Shown here piece after piece: positions 1 through 9,647 of a stretch of 64,000 nucleotides of DNA (position 1 is its first letter; each line of letters starts with the position of its first letter). Under the pieces are notes generated by a model that made no database searches, had not been told where the DNA came from, and saw only the letters and a list, made by a program, of their open reading frames with translations. Origin of the DNA: DATFVA01 sp963815785 (GTDB lineage: Bacteria > Bacteroidota > Ignavibacteria > Ignavibacteriales > Ignavibacteriaceae). A program made the translations under genes and the position numbers. The stretch is from positions 496,001 through 560,000 of the forward strand of contig CAWFHZ010000007.1 in assembly GCA_963815785.1 (NCBI GenBank), in the 5' to 3' direction.

Positions 1-1
1 T

Positions 2-931
2 GTTGTTATGGAAGTTTCATCTCATGCGTTGGCATTGAAACGAGTTTATGGACTTAACTTTTCGGCTGCTGTATTCACTAATATTTCGTCAGATCATCTC
101 GACTTTCATGAAAATTTTGATAATTATCTCAGTGCTAAAAAAATACTTTTTGATAATCTTAATTTGTCTGCATTCGGTATTTACAATCTTGATGATAAAT
201 CTTCCCCAAAAATCATCGAAAATAGAGTGGCTCCTCTATATTCACTAGGTAAGTTGCCGGGTGCAGACTTTTTAATAAGTAACATTTCTTACAACCTAGA
301 TGGAACCCAATTTACTATAGATTTCAACAAACACAATTATTCAATATCCACCTCACTTGTAGGAGAATTTAACGCATATAATTCAGCATCAGCATTTGCT
401 GTTACAACCTTGCTGGGAATTGATCCTTATTCAGCAGTTGAGGGAATTAGGAAAACGCCTCAGGTTCCGGGAAGGTTTGAAATAATTGGTGATGGTGAGA
501 AAAAAGTTATAGTAGATTATTCACATAATGCTGATAGCCTTGAGAAAACTTTATTAGCAATTAGAAATATAGTTAAGAACAAAGTTCCGGTGTATACTGT
601 TTTCGGATGCGGAGGAAACAGGGATAAAACCAAAAGACCGGTTATGGGAAAAATAGCAACTGAACTGAGTGACAAAGTTATTCTTACTTCAGATAATCCG
701 AGAAATGAAAATCCTTTTGATATCCTAAAAGAAATTGAATCCGGAATCACTGTTAATAATTATAAAGTGATAGAGGATAGGGAAGAAGCAATTAAGCAGG
801 CGGTCATTAATAGTGAATCGAACGCTGTAATTCTAATTGCAGGAAAAGGTCACGAAACGTATCAGGAAATAAAAGGAATTAGAAAACATTTTTCTGATAA
901 GGAAGTTGCTGAAAAGTATCTGGACCTATGA
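2..931 (+). CDS. murE: UDP-N-acetylmuramyl-tripeptide synthetase MurE, C-terminal part (5' end outside window)
   Basis: MurE adds the third amino acid to the UDP-MurNAc-dipeptide in the cytoplasm. The reading frame is open from base 2, so the N-terminal part, with the P-loop, lies upstream of the window; about 309 of the usual ~490 residues are present. Visible family motifs are the central-domain EVSSHAL, then VDYSHNADSLEK and FGCGGNRDKTKRP at the start of the C-terminal ligase domain, and GKGHETYQ near the end. The amino-acid-selecting motif reads DNPRNENP; DNPR is the form known from enzymes that add meso-diaminopimelate, so a DAP-type (Gram-negative-like) peptidoglycan is inferred. The stop overlaps the murF start as ATGA, so translation is probably coupled. 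This is the first visible gene of a division/cell-wall cluster. Confidence 0.96.
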   Translation, partial: VVMEVSSHALALKRVYGLNFSAAVFTNISSDHLDFHENFDNYLSAKKILFDNLNLSAFGIYNLDDKSSPKIIENRVAPLYSLGKLPGADFLISNISYNLDGTQFTIDFNKHNYSISTSLVGEFNAYNSASAFAVTTLLGIDPYSAVEGIRKTPQVPGRFEIIGDGEKKVIVDYSHNADSLEKTLLAIRNIVKNKVPVYTVFGCGGNRDKTKRPVMGKIATELSDKVILTSDNPRNENPFDILKEIESGITVNNYKVIEDREEAIKQAVINSESNAVILIAGKGHETYQEIKGIRKHFSDKEVAEKYLDL

Positions 932-2332
932 AAAGGATTGGTCTTACGATTGAAGACTTCTTTAATTTAAAATCAGCGGTTATTTATAATCCTGATAATT
1001 TTAAAACAATCAGACATGTTTCAATTGATTCAAGAAATATTTCAAATGATTGTTTATTTATTGCGATTAAAGGAGATAGATTCGACGGACACGACTTTGT
1101 TGAAAAGGCTGCTTCAAATGGTGCAGCAGCTTTATTAATTGAAGCTAAAAAGCTGAAAAAGACAGATGAGGTTAAGATACCCGTTATTGCTGTTGAAGAT
1201 TCAGTAAAAGCATTAGGAGAATTAGCCGGAGTTTGGAGAAAAAAATTATCTGGTTATACAAAAACAAAAATAGTCGGGATAACAGGTAGTGCAGGTAAAA
1301 CATCAACAAAAGAAATGGCGGCTATGTTATTAAGCACGAAATACAGCGTCAATAAAACAGTTGCCAATCACAATAATCATATTGGTGTTCCTCTTACGCT
1401 TTTCAGCACAAATGAAAAACACGACATACTGGTAGCTGAGCTGGGTACAAATCATTTTGGAGAGATTGAATACACTGCAAACATCGCTTTACCTGATTAT
1501 GCAATGATTACAAATATTGGTGATTCTCACCTGGAATTTTTGATTAATAAAAAAGGAGTACTTAAAGAAAAGGTTGCACTTTTTAAAGCTACAGCAAAAA
1601 TGAACGGAATACTTTTCATTAATGATGATGATAAATTATTAAAAAAAGTTTCAGAAAAATATAAGAATAAAGTAACCTATGGATTTAACTCAAACTCTGC
1701 TGTAAGTGGAAAAGTAATTGGATTTACGGACGATGGAAGACCTCAAATCGAAATTACTTACAAAAAGAATAAACTTAAAGTTGATTTGCCTTTGTATGGT
1801 GAAGTTAATGCAAGAAATTTTCTGGCTGCTGCTACAGTTGCATTTACATTGGGATTGTCGGTTAAGGAAATTTCAGAAGGATTAAATAAACTAAATCAGG
1901 TTGAAAAAAGATTAAATGTAAAACGTTATAAAAATTTCCTGTTGATTGATGATACTTATAATGCAAATCCTGCATCAATGAAAGAGGCAATGAATCTTTC
2001 CGGAAAAATTAAACTTCACAAAAGAAAGATTGCGATACTGGGTGATATGTTCGAACTTGGAGAAAATTCTCCTGAGCTCCACAGAAAATTAGCACCTGCA
2101 ATTAAAGCGAATAAATTCGAAGCGGTTTATTTGATTGGTCCTATGATGAAAAACCTCAATGCAGAATTGCAAAAATTTAATATCAATTCGAAATATTTTT
2201 AACAGCAGAAAAAATCTTAATTCGTTTTTAACTAAACAGAATTTCTCCGATTCTGTGATTCTCGTTAAAGGATCACGCGGAATGAAAATGGAAGAATTTG
2301 TTAAAACCATAGAAGAAAAAGCCGGGAAATAA
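928..2332 (+). CDS. murF: UDP-N-acetylmuramoyl-tripeptide--D-Ala-D-Ala ligase MurF, interrupted by a 1-base frameshift
   Basis: MurF adds D-Ala-D-Ala to complete the UDP-MurNAc-pentapeptide. Motifs: P-loop GITGSAGKTSTKE at residues 117-129, NHNNHIGVP, and DDTYNANPASMKEA in the C-terminal domain. The first frame stops at TAA 2200-2202 after 424 residues. The conserved C-terminal segment (VILVKGSRGMKMEEF) continues in the +1 frame to TAA 2330-2332. Removing one T from the five-T run at 2196-2200 joins the frames into one protein of 467 residues, a normal MurF length. The gene is essential in peptidoglycan-making bacteria, so a sequencing insertion is the likeliest cause; recoding is discussed in the findings. 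The restored stop overlaps the mraY start (TAATG), as expected inside this cluster. Confidence 0.93.
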
Positions 2333-3441
2333 TGCTCTACTTCTTGTCTGAATATATAAATAAAATTTTTAATCCTCCGGGATTTGATGTGTTCCGGTTT
2401 ATTACTTTCAGATCGGCATTATCTGCTATCACCGCTTTGTTTCTTTCGTTTTACCTGGGTCCGAAAATCATTAGGAAACTCCAGAAGAAACAAATTGGTG
2501 AAGCAAAAAAAATTGATGGACCAAAATCTCATTGGTCTAAAGCCGGTACTCCAACAATGGGCGGTCTAATTATAATTCTATGTGTTGTTATTCCTGTACT
2601 TCTATGGGCAAACATTTTCAGTATATATATTATTCTTATTCTCGCAGGAACTGTATGGTTAAGCGCCGTGGGATTTCTTGATGATTATTTAAAGGTAGTT
2701 AAAAAACTTCCAAATGGATTAATTGCAAGATATAAATTACTTGGGCAGGTAATAATAGGAATTGTTGTTGGGTCAGTTATATACTTTGCACCACAGTTTA
2801 ATGGTATACATTCTGTAACAACAGTACCATTTCTTAAGAACGCAAATTTCGATTTTTCATTTTTCTACATACCTGTTGTGGTTTTTATTATAACAGCTAC
2901 TTCCAACGCTGTTAATTTAACAGATGGACTTGATGGCTTAGCCATCGGAGTTATTACGATTGTTATGCTGACACTCGCAATAATAAGTTATGTAAGCGGC
3001 AACTCAATATTTTCAAATTACCTTAATATTATATACCTGCCCGGTGCAGGAGAACTTACAGTTTTTGTAGCTGCACTTGTCGGTGCTTCTTTAGGATTTC
3101 TTTGGTTTAATTCATATCCGGCCCAGGTTTTTATGGGGGATACAGGTTCGCTTGCTCTTGGTGGAGCTTTCGGTATTCTTGCAGTGCTTATTAAAAAAGA
3201 ATTATTAATCCCGATACTTGGCGGAATATTTTTTCTGGAGACAATTTCAGTAATTATTCAGCGTGTTTATTTCAAAATAACTAAAAAGAAATATGGTGAA
3301 GGACGAAGGGTTTTTAAGATGGCCCCGATTCATCATCACTTTGAAATGATGGGTTGGCCGGAACCAAAAATTGTGATCAGGTTTTATATAATAGCAATCA
3401 TCCTTGCTATAATCAGTCTGGCTTCATTTAAGATAAGATAG
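2332..3441 (+). CDS. mraY: Phospho-N-acetylmuramoyl-pentapeptide-transferase MraY
   Basis: Integral membrane enzyme that transfers phospho-MurNAc-pentapeptide to undecaprenyl phosphate, making lipid I. The 369-residue protein has about ten hydrophobic segments and the family motifs: GFLDDYLKV with the Asp pair, NLTDGLDGLAIG, FMGDTGSLALGG and MAPIHHHFE near the C terminus. These carry the Mg-binding Asp and the conserved His residues. The ATG shares its first base with the restored murF stop (TAATG), and murD follows after 4 bases, so the gene sits in the middle of a polycistronic unit. Length and motifs are complete. Confidence 0.97.
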   Translation: MLYFLSEYINKIFNPPGFDVFRFITFRSALSAITALFLSFYLGPKIIRKLQKKQIGEAKKIDGPKSHWSKAGTPTMGGLIIILCVVIPVLLWANIFSIYIILILAGTVWLSAVGFLDDYLKVVKKLPNGLIARYKLLGQVIIGIVVGSVIYFAPQFNGIHSVTTVPFLKNANFDFSFFYIPVVVFIITATSNAVNLTDGLDGLAIGVITIVMLTLAIISYVSGNSIFSNYLNIIYLPGAGELTVFVAALVGASLGFLWFNSYPAQVFMGDTGSLALGGAFGILAVLIKKELLIPILGGIFFLETISVIIQRVYFKITKKKYGEGRRVFKMAPIHHHFEMMGWPEPKIVIRFYIIAIILAIISLASFKIR

Positions 3442-3445
3442 GAAT

Positions 3446-4792
3446 ATGAATCTCACTGGAAAAAAAATAACTGTAGTCGGTGCCAAAAGAAGTGGTGTCG
3501 GAGCTGCAAAATTAATTGTCAGACTTGGTGGAAAGCCTTTCGTTACAGATTCTTCATCAGGCAAAGCACTTGGTGAATTCGTTGAAATTCTTGAATCAAA
3601 TAAAATTGAATTTGAAACCGGGAAACATTCTGATAAAGCGTATGATTGTGATCTTATGGTTGTTAGTCCCGGGGTTTCGTCTGATGCTGAAATAATAAAA
3701 AACGCAAAAGAGAAAAAGATAAAAATAATTGGAGAACTTGAACTGGCAGCATCCGTGTGCCGGGGGAATATAATAGCTATAACCGGCACCAATGGTAAAA
3801 CTACTACCACAAGTTTATGCGGACATTTGTTTAATGTGTGTGGTAAAAAAACTTATGTAGCAGGAAATATTGGATTTGCATTTTCTGAAATCGCTCCCGA
3901 TGTAAAAGAAGATGAATTTGTGGCTCTGGAGGTTTCAAGTTTTCAGCTGGATTTAATTGAAAATTTTAAACCGAAGATAGCAATGATCTTAAATATCACC
4001 CCTGATCATTTAAATAGATATGAAAATAAAATTGAAAATTATATCCAATCAAAGTTAAGAATATTTGAGAATCAGGATGAAAAGGATTTTCTTATCCTTA
4101 ATAAAGATAATGATACGCTAATTAATTCCGTAAAGAAGCCAAACAGTAAAACATATTACTTTTCACTGAAGGAAACTCCGGGTAATGGAACTTATGATTC
4201 TGAAGGGGATATATTTTTCAATGAAGATGGTCATGTTCAATTCAGCTGCAAAGTCTCAGATATAAATCTAATAGGCGAGCATAATATTGCAAATGCAATG
4301 GCAGTTATTACTGCGGCGAAGATATTCAATCTTGATAATGAAAAAATCATTAAGGCATTGAGAACTTTTGAAGGAGTTGAACACAGACTCGAGTTTGTCC
4401 GGGAGATAGAGGGAGTGAAGTATATAAATGATTCAAAAGCCACTAATGTTGATTCTGTCTGGTATGCACTTAAAGGATTCCCGGGACAAATATTTCTGAT
4501 TCTTGGGGGACAGGATAAGGGTAACGACTATAACCAGATTAAACCGCTTGTCCTCGACAGAGTAATTAAGATATATGCAATAGGTTCTTCTGCTGATAAA
4601 GTATTTAACTTTTTTCATCATGATATTAAGGTGGAAGTTAAACAAACAATGGAAGATGTAGTTCATGCCGCTAACCAGGAAGCGAGAGCGGGTGATATAG
4701 TTCTTTTATCACCGGCATGTGCAAGTTTTGATATGTATGATAATTATGAACATCGCGGCAGAGTATTTAAAGAAGAAGTGAATAAACTGTAA
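3446..4792 (+). CDS. murD: UDP-N-acetylmuramoylalanine--D-glutamate ligase MurD
   Basis: Adds D-glutamate to UDP-MurNAc-L-Ala in the cytoplasm. The 448-residue protein shows an N-terminal Rossmann-like nucleotide-sugar domain (KITVVGAKRSGVGAAK), the P-loop AITGTNGKTTTTSL around residue 110, LNITPDHLNRY in the central domain, and the C-terminal INDSKATNVDS and LGGQDKGNDY motifs. The order of Mur ligases here (E, F, then MraY, D) is the classic dcw order. The stop codon shares one base with the ftsW ATG (TAATG), again suggesting coupled translation. Confidence 0.97.
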   Translation: MNLTGKKITVVGAKRSGVGAAKLIVRLGGKPFVTDSSSGKALGEFVEILESNKIEFETGKHSDKAYDCDLMVVSPGVSSDAEIIKNAKEKKIKIIGELELAASVCRGNIIAITGTNGKTTTTSLCGHLFNVCGKKTYVAGNIGFAFSEIAPDVKEDEFVALEVSSFQLDLIENFKPKIAMILNITPDHLNRYENKIENYIQSKLRIFENQDEKDFLILNKDNDTLINSVKKPNSKTYYFSLKETPGNGTYDSEGDIFFNEDGHVQFSCKVSDINLIGEHNIANAMAVITAAKIFNLDNEKIIKALRTFEGVEHRLEFVREIEGVKYINDSKATNVDSVWYALKGFPGQIFLILGGQDKGNDYNQIKPLVLDRVIKIYAIGSSADKVFNFFHHDIKVEVKQTMEDVVHAANQEARAGDIVLLSPACASFDMYDNYEHRGRVFKEEVNKL

Positions 4793-5925
4793 TGAAAAAA
4801 CTTTCGATAACAATATTTTTAGATGCATTTGTACTGACCCTCTTAGGGTTAGTTCTGGTTATGAGTGCCAGTAGTACATACAGTGCATTCAAATTTGATA
4901 GTCTGTTCCACCTTTTCAACTCGCATTTTTTTAAAGTTGTTGCCGGAATTTTTCTGATGGTCGTATTTGCAATGATACCATATGAAATATATAAAGATAT
5001 TAGCAAGCCGCTGATTTTTGGTACGGTTGGTCTCCTGATATTAACTCTGATTATTGCTCCCGATATAAAAGGTGCCGGGCGGTGGATAAATCTTGGCTTT
5101 ATAACTTTTCAACCGGCTGATATTGCAAGGCTTGTTCTGGTCATGCATCTTGCTACATTGATTGAATCAAAGGGAAGAGATATTGAAAATTTTAAACATG
5201 GATATATGTATTTATTTATCTGGGTTATTAGTATAGCCGGACTAATTTTTATTCAACCGAATTTAAGTAACGGAATACTTGTATTAATCATTTCAATTAC
5301 AATATTATTTGTGGGAGGAGCAAAACTAAAGCACATACTGGCTTCTATGGGCAGCTGTGCATTATTGGGTGGTGCCGGGGCAATGCTCTTTTCCCATTCC
5401 CGCGAAAGAATTTTAACATTCATTCATAGTTTCAGTAATGGTGGTGATATAAATATACAGGTTAAGCAGGCTTTACTTGGTTTGGGTAGCGGCGGCATTC
5501 TTGGAGTTGGAATGGGTCATAGCAGACAGAGTAATCTTTTCCTTCCCGAGGCTTATGGTGATTTTATTTTTGCTATTCTTGGTGAAGAGCTAGGGTTTAT
5601 TGGTTCAGTGATTATTCTATTGGCTTACCTCGTTCTTTTTGTTTCAGGAATCCTTATAGCAAAAAAATGTAAAGATGTATTCGGTCAGCTTCTTGCTTTC
5701 GGAATTTCTATTTCTGTATTAGTTAATGCTTTTATAAATGTTGCTGTGGCTACAGGACTCGTACCAACTACGGGTCTGCCGCTGCCTTTTATAAGCTATG
5801 GCGGTACATCGTTAATTTTTATGTGTATCTCCACAGGTATTCTGATAAATATCGGAATGACTAACGCGATAAATCAAAACAGGAATAATATTAATAGGGC
5901 AACTGCAAATATGGAAATGAATTAA
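4792..5925 (+). CDS. ftsW: SEDS-family peptidoglycan glycosyltransferase FtsW
   Basis: SEDS proteins polymerise glycan strands from lipid II; FtsW does so at the division septum together with a class B PBP. The 377-residue protein has about ten membrane segments and the SEDS signature GLPLPFISYGGTSL near the C terminus. Its place between murD and murG marks it as FtsW rather than RodA. The partner transpeptidase FtsI and FtsL are expected upstream of murE and are not in the window. The start overlaps the murD stop and the stop overlaps the murG start by one base each. Confidence 0.95.
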   Translation: MKKLSITIFLDAFVLTLLGLVLVMSASSTYSAFKFDSLFHLFNSHFFKVVAGIFLMVVFAMIPYEIYKDISKPLIFGTVGLLILTLIIAPDIKGAGRWINLGFITFQPADIARLVLVMHLATLIESKGRDIENFKHGYMYLFIWVISIAGLIFIQPNLSNGILVLIISITILFVGGAKLKHILASMGSCALLGGAGAMLFSHSRERILTFIHSFSNGGDINIQVKQALLGLGSGGILGVGMGHSRQSNLFLPEAYGDFIFAILGEELGFIGSVIILLAYLVLFVSGILIAKKCKDVFGQLLAFGISISVLVNAFINVAVATGLVPTTGLPLPFISYGGTSLIFMCISTGILINIGMTNAINQNRNNINRATANMEMN

Positions 5926-7028
5926 TGGCAGTTACCAAAACACAATATAGATTTTTATTTGCAGGCGGTGGAACGGGAGGACATCTGTTTCCCGCGGTTG
6001 CAGTTGCTGAAAAAATTAAAGCCAGAATTCCGGAAGCCGATATTTTATTTGTTGGGACCAAAACAAAAATTGAAGGAAGAGTTATTCCTAAACTTGGTTA
6101 TAAATTCAGATCGATATGGATAAAAGGTTTTGCAAGAACGTTCACTTTGGAAAATTTACTTTTTCCCTTAAAGCTCGGAGTTTCACTAATTCAATCATTA
6201 ATAATAAATATGAATTTTAAACCCAGGGTAGCAATCGGTTCGGGAGGTTATGTGTCTGGACCTGCAATCTGGGGCTCTTCTGTTATGGGAGCAAAAATAA
6301 TTTTGCTCGAACAGAATAGTTATCCGGGTGTAACAACCCGTCTGCTTGAAAGATACGCTGATGAAATTCATATAAGTTTTGCCGACTCAAAAAAATATTT
6401 GAGATCAAAAGAAAAAATAAAGCTAACAGGAAATCCTGTCAGAGAAAGCCTTTATCAGGTTAATAAAGAAGCAGCGCTCAGGCACTATAATCTGGATTCT
6501 GGAAAAAAAACATTGTTGATACTGGGCGGCAGCCTTGGTGCTGCTTCTATAAATAAAGCTGTTGCAGATTCACTTAAATTAATTCTTGAGAAAGAGATAC
6601 AGGTGATTTGGCAGACAGGAAGCAACTATTTTGAAGAGTTTAAAAATAAATCCGGCAAAGGAATTTTTATTTCCCCGTTTATTGAAGATATGAATCTTGC
6701 ATACTCCGCCGCTGATCTTGTTATTGCAAGAGCCGGTGCTACAACAATTGCAGAACTCCTGGTGTTGGGAATTCCTTCTGTTTTAATTCCTTCACCAAAT
6801 GTTGCTGAAAATCATCAATACTTCAATGCAAAGTCACTCGCAGACGTTGGTGCCGTTATTTTGATTGAAGATAAGAATGCAAAAGATTCCTTGGCTGATA
6901 AAATTATTTCGACAATATTTGATCTTAAAAAATTAGAAGATTTAAAAAATAATGCGAAGAAACTTGGTAAAGAAAATGCTGCTTCAGAAATAGCTGATAG
7001 CGCGATAAAATTTGCAAGTACAATATGA
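5925..7028 (+). CDS. murG: Undecaprenyldiphospho-muramoylpentapeptide beta-N-acetylglucosaminyltransferase MurG
   Basis: MurG adds GlcNAc to lipid I at the inner face of the membrane to give lipid II. The 367-residue GT28-type protein shows the N-terminal glycine loop GGGTGGHLFPAVAVAE, the second-domain loop GGSLGAASINKAV, and the donor-binding AENHQYFNAKSLADVGA segment. Length is normal. The start shares one base with the ftsW stop, and the stop overlaps the next start as ATGA. In many genomes murC follows directly; here an extra membrane protein gene lies between. Confidence 0.97.
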   Translation: MAVTKTQYRFLFAGGGTGGHLFPAVAVAEKIKARIPEADILFVGTKTKIEGRVIPKLGYKFRSIWIKGFARTFTLENLLFPLKLGVSLIQSLIINMNFKPRVAIGSGGYVSGPAIWGSSVMGAKIILLEQNSYPGVTTRLLERYADEIHISFADSKKYLRSKEKIKLTGNPVRESLYQVNKEAALRHYNLDSGKKTLLILGGSLGAASINKAVADSLKLILEKEIQVIWQTGSNYFEEFKNKSGKGIFISPFIEDMNLAYSAADLVIARAGATTIAELLVLGIPSVLIPSPNVAENHQYFNAKSLADVGAVILIEDKNAKDSLADKIISTIFDLKKLEDLKNNAKKLGKENAASEIADSAIKFASTI

Positions 7029-7504
7029 GTGCTGAGAATATAAATAATAAAGAGACATTTAAATACAATATGTCTTTCTACTATCAATCAACAATAATTT
7101 ACTTTGTTGTGTTTGCTCTTTATTTGATAGTAAGAGGAGAATTTGTGGAAAACTCTTTCACCTTAATCACCCGGGATCCTATTATCTACCTTCTTGGAGC
7201 AATAGTGATTATTTCATTAGTAAGTCTTCTGTATAATCTTTATAAAAACAAATACCTGGAGTTAAATCCGGAAGGGATTTCTTTTGTAACGAGGTTTGGT
7301 GAGAAGAAAATATTATTGAGCCAGATTAAAAGAATAAAAATTTCAAAGCAGAGAGAAAGAGTCCGGAATCATGCTTTCAGACTAGTAAGAATAAAATTAA
7401 AAAACAGGAGACGCTCGGTAATCATTCGTCCTTATGATTATGAAAATGAAGATAAACTTTTAATAAAATTTGAAGAGCTAAAAAGGAAAGTGGAAACGGC
7501 TTAA
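7025..7504 (+). CDS. Two-pass membrane protein with a PH-like C-terminal domain, inserted in the dcw cluster
   Basis: A 159-residue protein that I do not recognise as a named dcw gene. Two hydrophobic segments are visible at about residues 19-37 and 52-71. After them comes a basic, beta-rich region (about 75-155) with the pattern of a bacterial PH-like domain: ELNPEGISF, then an IKRIKIS strand and a closing amphipathic helix. Its start overlaps murG (ATGA) and its stop overlaps murC (TAATG), so it is embedded in the operon and must be co-translated with lipid II and division genes. A role in membrane organisation at the division site is inference from position only. An internal ATG at 7070 is an alternative start. 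Confidence 0.8.
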   Translation: MSAENINNKETFKYNMSFYYQSTIIYFVVFALYLIVRGEFVENSFTLITRDPIIYLLGAIVIISLVSLLYNLYKNKYLELNPEGISFVTRFGEKKILLSQIKRIKISKQRERVRNHAFRLVRIKLKNRRRSVIIRPYDYENEDKLLIKFEELKRKVETA

Positions 7505-8874
7505 TGTTTAAGAATATCAGAAAAGTGCATTTTGTCGGCATCGGTGGAATCGGTATGAGCGGTTTAGCTGAAATATTATTAAGCCAGGGATTTGAAGTAT
7601 CTGGCTCGGACAAAGCACTAACTGAAATTACTGATCATCTCTCAGGTCTTGGGATAAAAGTGTATGAGGGACATTCTCCTGACAATTTAAAAGATGTTGA
7701 TGTACTTGTTTATTCTTCCGCTGTTACTATCGATAACCCGGAAGTTAAAGCTGCAGTAGAAAGAAAAATACCAATAATAAAGAGAGCAGAAATGTTAGCC
7801 GAATCGATGCGTATGAAATACGGTATTGGCATCGCGGGAACTCATGGTAAAACAACAACGACATCGATGGTTGGTTTAACTTTAACAGAAGGAAATATAG
7901 ATCCCACAATTATTGTTGGTGGTAAGCTCAGCGGACTTGGCGGAACAAATGCAAGACTTGGACACGGCGAATTTATTGTGGTTGAAGCTGATGAATTTGA
8001 CAGAACATTTTTAAAGTTGACCCCTACAATAGCAGCTTTAACAACACTGGAAAGCGAACATCTCGATACTTATAAGGACCTGGATGATATAAAATCTGCA
8101 TTTGCTGAATTTGCAAATAAAGTTCCGTTCTATGGTTTTGTTGTTCTTTGTCTGGATGAACCGGGTCTGCAGGATATTATTCCTTCAATTAATAAAAAAA
8201 TTATTACTTATGGATTAACTCCTCAAGCAGATGTACGGGCGGTTGATATTTCTCATCATCAATTTTCGAGTGATTACTCCATTATATATAAAGATGAAGA
8301 ACTGGGCAGAATCAGGTTAAATATACCGGGTATTCATAACGTAAAAAATTCACTCGTTGCTGTAACCATTGCCAGGGAACTCGGGATTGAATTTCCAGTA
8401 ATTAAAAACGCGCTCGAATCTTTTTCAGGTGTCTACAGAAGATTTGAAATTAAGTACGATAAAGAAATTCTGGTTGTTGATGATTATGCTCATCACCCGA
8501 CTGAAACAAGTGCTACTTTAGCCGGTGTCAGAGCAGGATGGAAAAGAAGACTGATTGCAGTGTTTCAGCCGCATTTATATACAAGGACAAGAGATTTCTA
8601 CCAGGAGTTTGGAAGAAGCTTTCTTAATTCAGATGTTTTCATTTGCACCGATGTTTACCCGGCACGTGAAGAACCAATCAACGGAGTTTCGGGTGAAATG
8701 ATTGCAAATGCCGCAAAGAAATTCGGACATAAAAATGTAATGTATATTCCCGATAAAAAAAATATTCCTGCATTACTAAACGACATTAAACAAGAAAATG
8801 ATATAATAATTACTATGGGCGCTGGTGATATCTGGAAATTCGGGGAGGAATTTGTAAGGATGGTTAAAAATTGA
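7504..8874 (+). CDS. murC: UDP-N-acetylmuramate--L-alanine ligase MurC
   Basis: First amino-acid ligase of the muropeptide pathway. The 456-residue protein has the N-terminal VGIGGIGMSGLAEIL nucleotide-sugar motif, the P-loop GIAGTHGKTTTTS near residue 112, DEFDRTFL in the central domain and DDYAHHPTE in the C-terminal domain, all typical of MurC. The reduction step enzyme MurB, often fused to or next to murC, is absent from this window, as is ddl. The start shares a base with the preceding gene and the stop overlaps the TTG start of ftsQ. Confidence 0.97.
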   Translation: MFKNIRKVHFVGIGGIGMSGLAEILLSQGFEVSGSDKALTEITDHLSGLGIKVYEGHSPDNLKDVDVLVYSSAVTIDNPEVKAAVERKIPIIKRAEMLAESMRMKYGIGIAGTHGKTTTTSMVGLTLTEGNIDPTIIVGGKLSGLGGTNARLGHGEFIVVEADEFDRTFLKLTPTIAALTTLESEHLDTYKDLDDIKSAFAEFANKVPFYGFVVLCLDEPGLQDIIPSINKKIITYGLTPQADVRAVDISHHQFSSDYSIIYKDEELGRIRLNIPGIHNVKNSLVAVTIARELGIEFPVIKNALESFSGVYRRFEIKYDKEILVVDDYAHHPTETSATLAGVRAGWKRRLIAVFQPHLYTRTRDFYQEFGRSFLNSDVFICTDVYPAREEPINGVSGEMIANAAKKFGHKNVMYIPDKKNIPALLNDIKQENDIIITMGAGDIWKFGEEFVRMVKN

Positions 8875-9647
8875 AAAGCGAAACCAGAAGTAAAATATTG
8901 GGACTTATTCTTTTTGTAGTACTTATCGGATGGATACTTTATCTATCTGTTGCTTCAGAAAGAAGAGAACCTGATCAGCAGATTAAATCAATAATAGTAA
9001 CCGGAAACAAATTACTTAACGAAAGTGATTACCTGGTATTTGCAAAATTAAATGATCAGGAATCATACAAGGGAATTACATTGCCGGTGATAAAAGCCCG
9101 AATGGAAAAACATCCTTATATAAACCGGGCAGATGTCGAATTCAGCAGTGATAATGAAGTGCATATTAAACTGTCAGAGAAAGAAATTAAAGCAGTGATC
9201 GTAAGTGATAATCAATTATTTCTTGCATCAAGTGAATTTGAAATACTTCCGCTTTTCCCTGGTACGAAAGTTTCGGATTTACCCGTAGTTACAAATATTA
9301 ATAAGGATTTCCCTTTAAAGAAAAATGAAATATTAAAAACTCAGGGACTGGTTGAAGCATACAAAATAATTGATGCTGCTGATTTAACTGATGAAGATCT
9401 TGGAAAAAAATTATCAGAAATAAACCTGAGAAATGGCGGAGATATTATTTTACTTTTTTCAGGATTAAAACCGCCTGTGATATTTGGTAAAGGAAATACT
9501 TCAAAAAAAATTCTTTCATTTGATCAACTGTTGAACGATGAGGTTGACTCAAATAAAGAAATTGTAATGAACAGTTCGTATATAGACTTAAGATTTGACA
9601 ATGAGATTTTTCTCGGTAATTACGATAAAACAGGTTTAACCGAATGA
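8871..9647 (+). CDS. ftsQ: Cell division protein FtsQ/DivIB (POTRA domain)
   Basis: Bitopic division protein that links FtsB/FtsL and the septal synthases. The 258-residue protein has a short cytoplasmic N terminus, one membrane segment (about residues 9-27) and then a POTRA-like region beginning IKSIIVTGNKLLNESDY, followed by the FtsQ beta domain. Sequence conservation in this family is low, so the call rests on topology, the POTRA start and the fixed position murC-ftsQ-ftsA. The start is TTG at 8871, overlapping the murC stop as TTGA; no better in-frame ATG keeps the membrane segment. The stop overlaps the ftsA ATG (ATGA). Confidence 0.9.
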   Translation: MKSETRSKILGLILFVVLIGWILYLSVASERREPDQQIKSIIVTGNKLLNESDYLVFAKLNDQESYKGITLPVIKARMEKHPYINRADVEFSSDNEVHIKLSEKEIKAVIVSDNQLFLASSEFEILPLFPGTKVSDLPVVTNINKDFPLKKNEILKTQGLVEAYKIIDAADLTDEDLGKKLSEINLRNGGDIILLFSGLKPPVIFGKGNTSKKILSFDQLLNDEVDSNKEIVMNSSYIDLRFDNEIFLGNYDKTGLTE

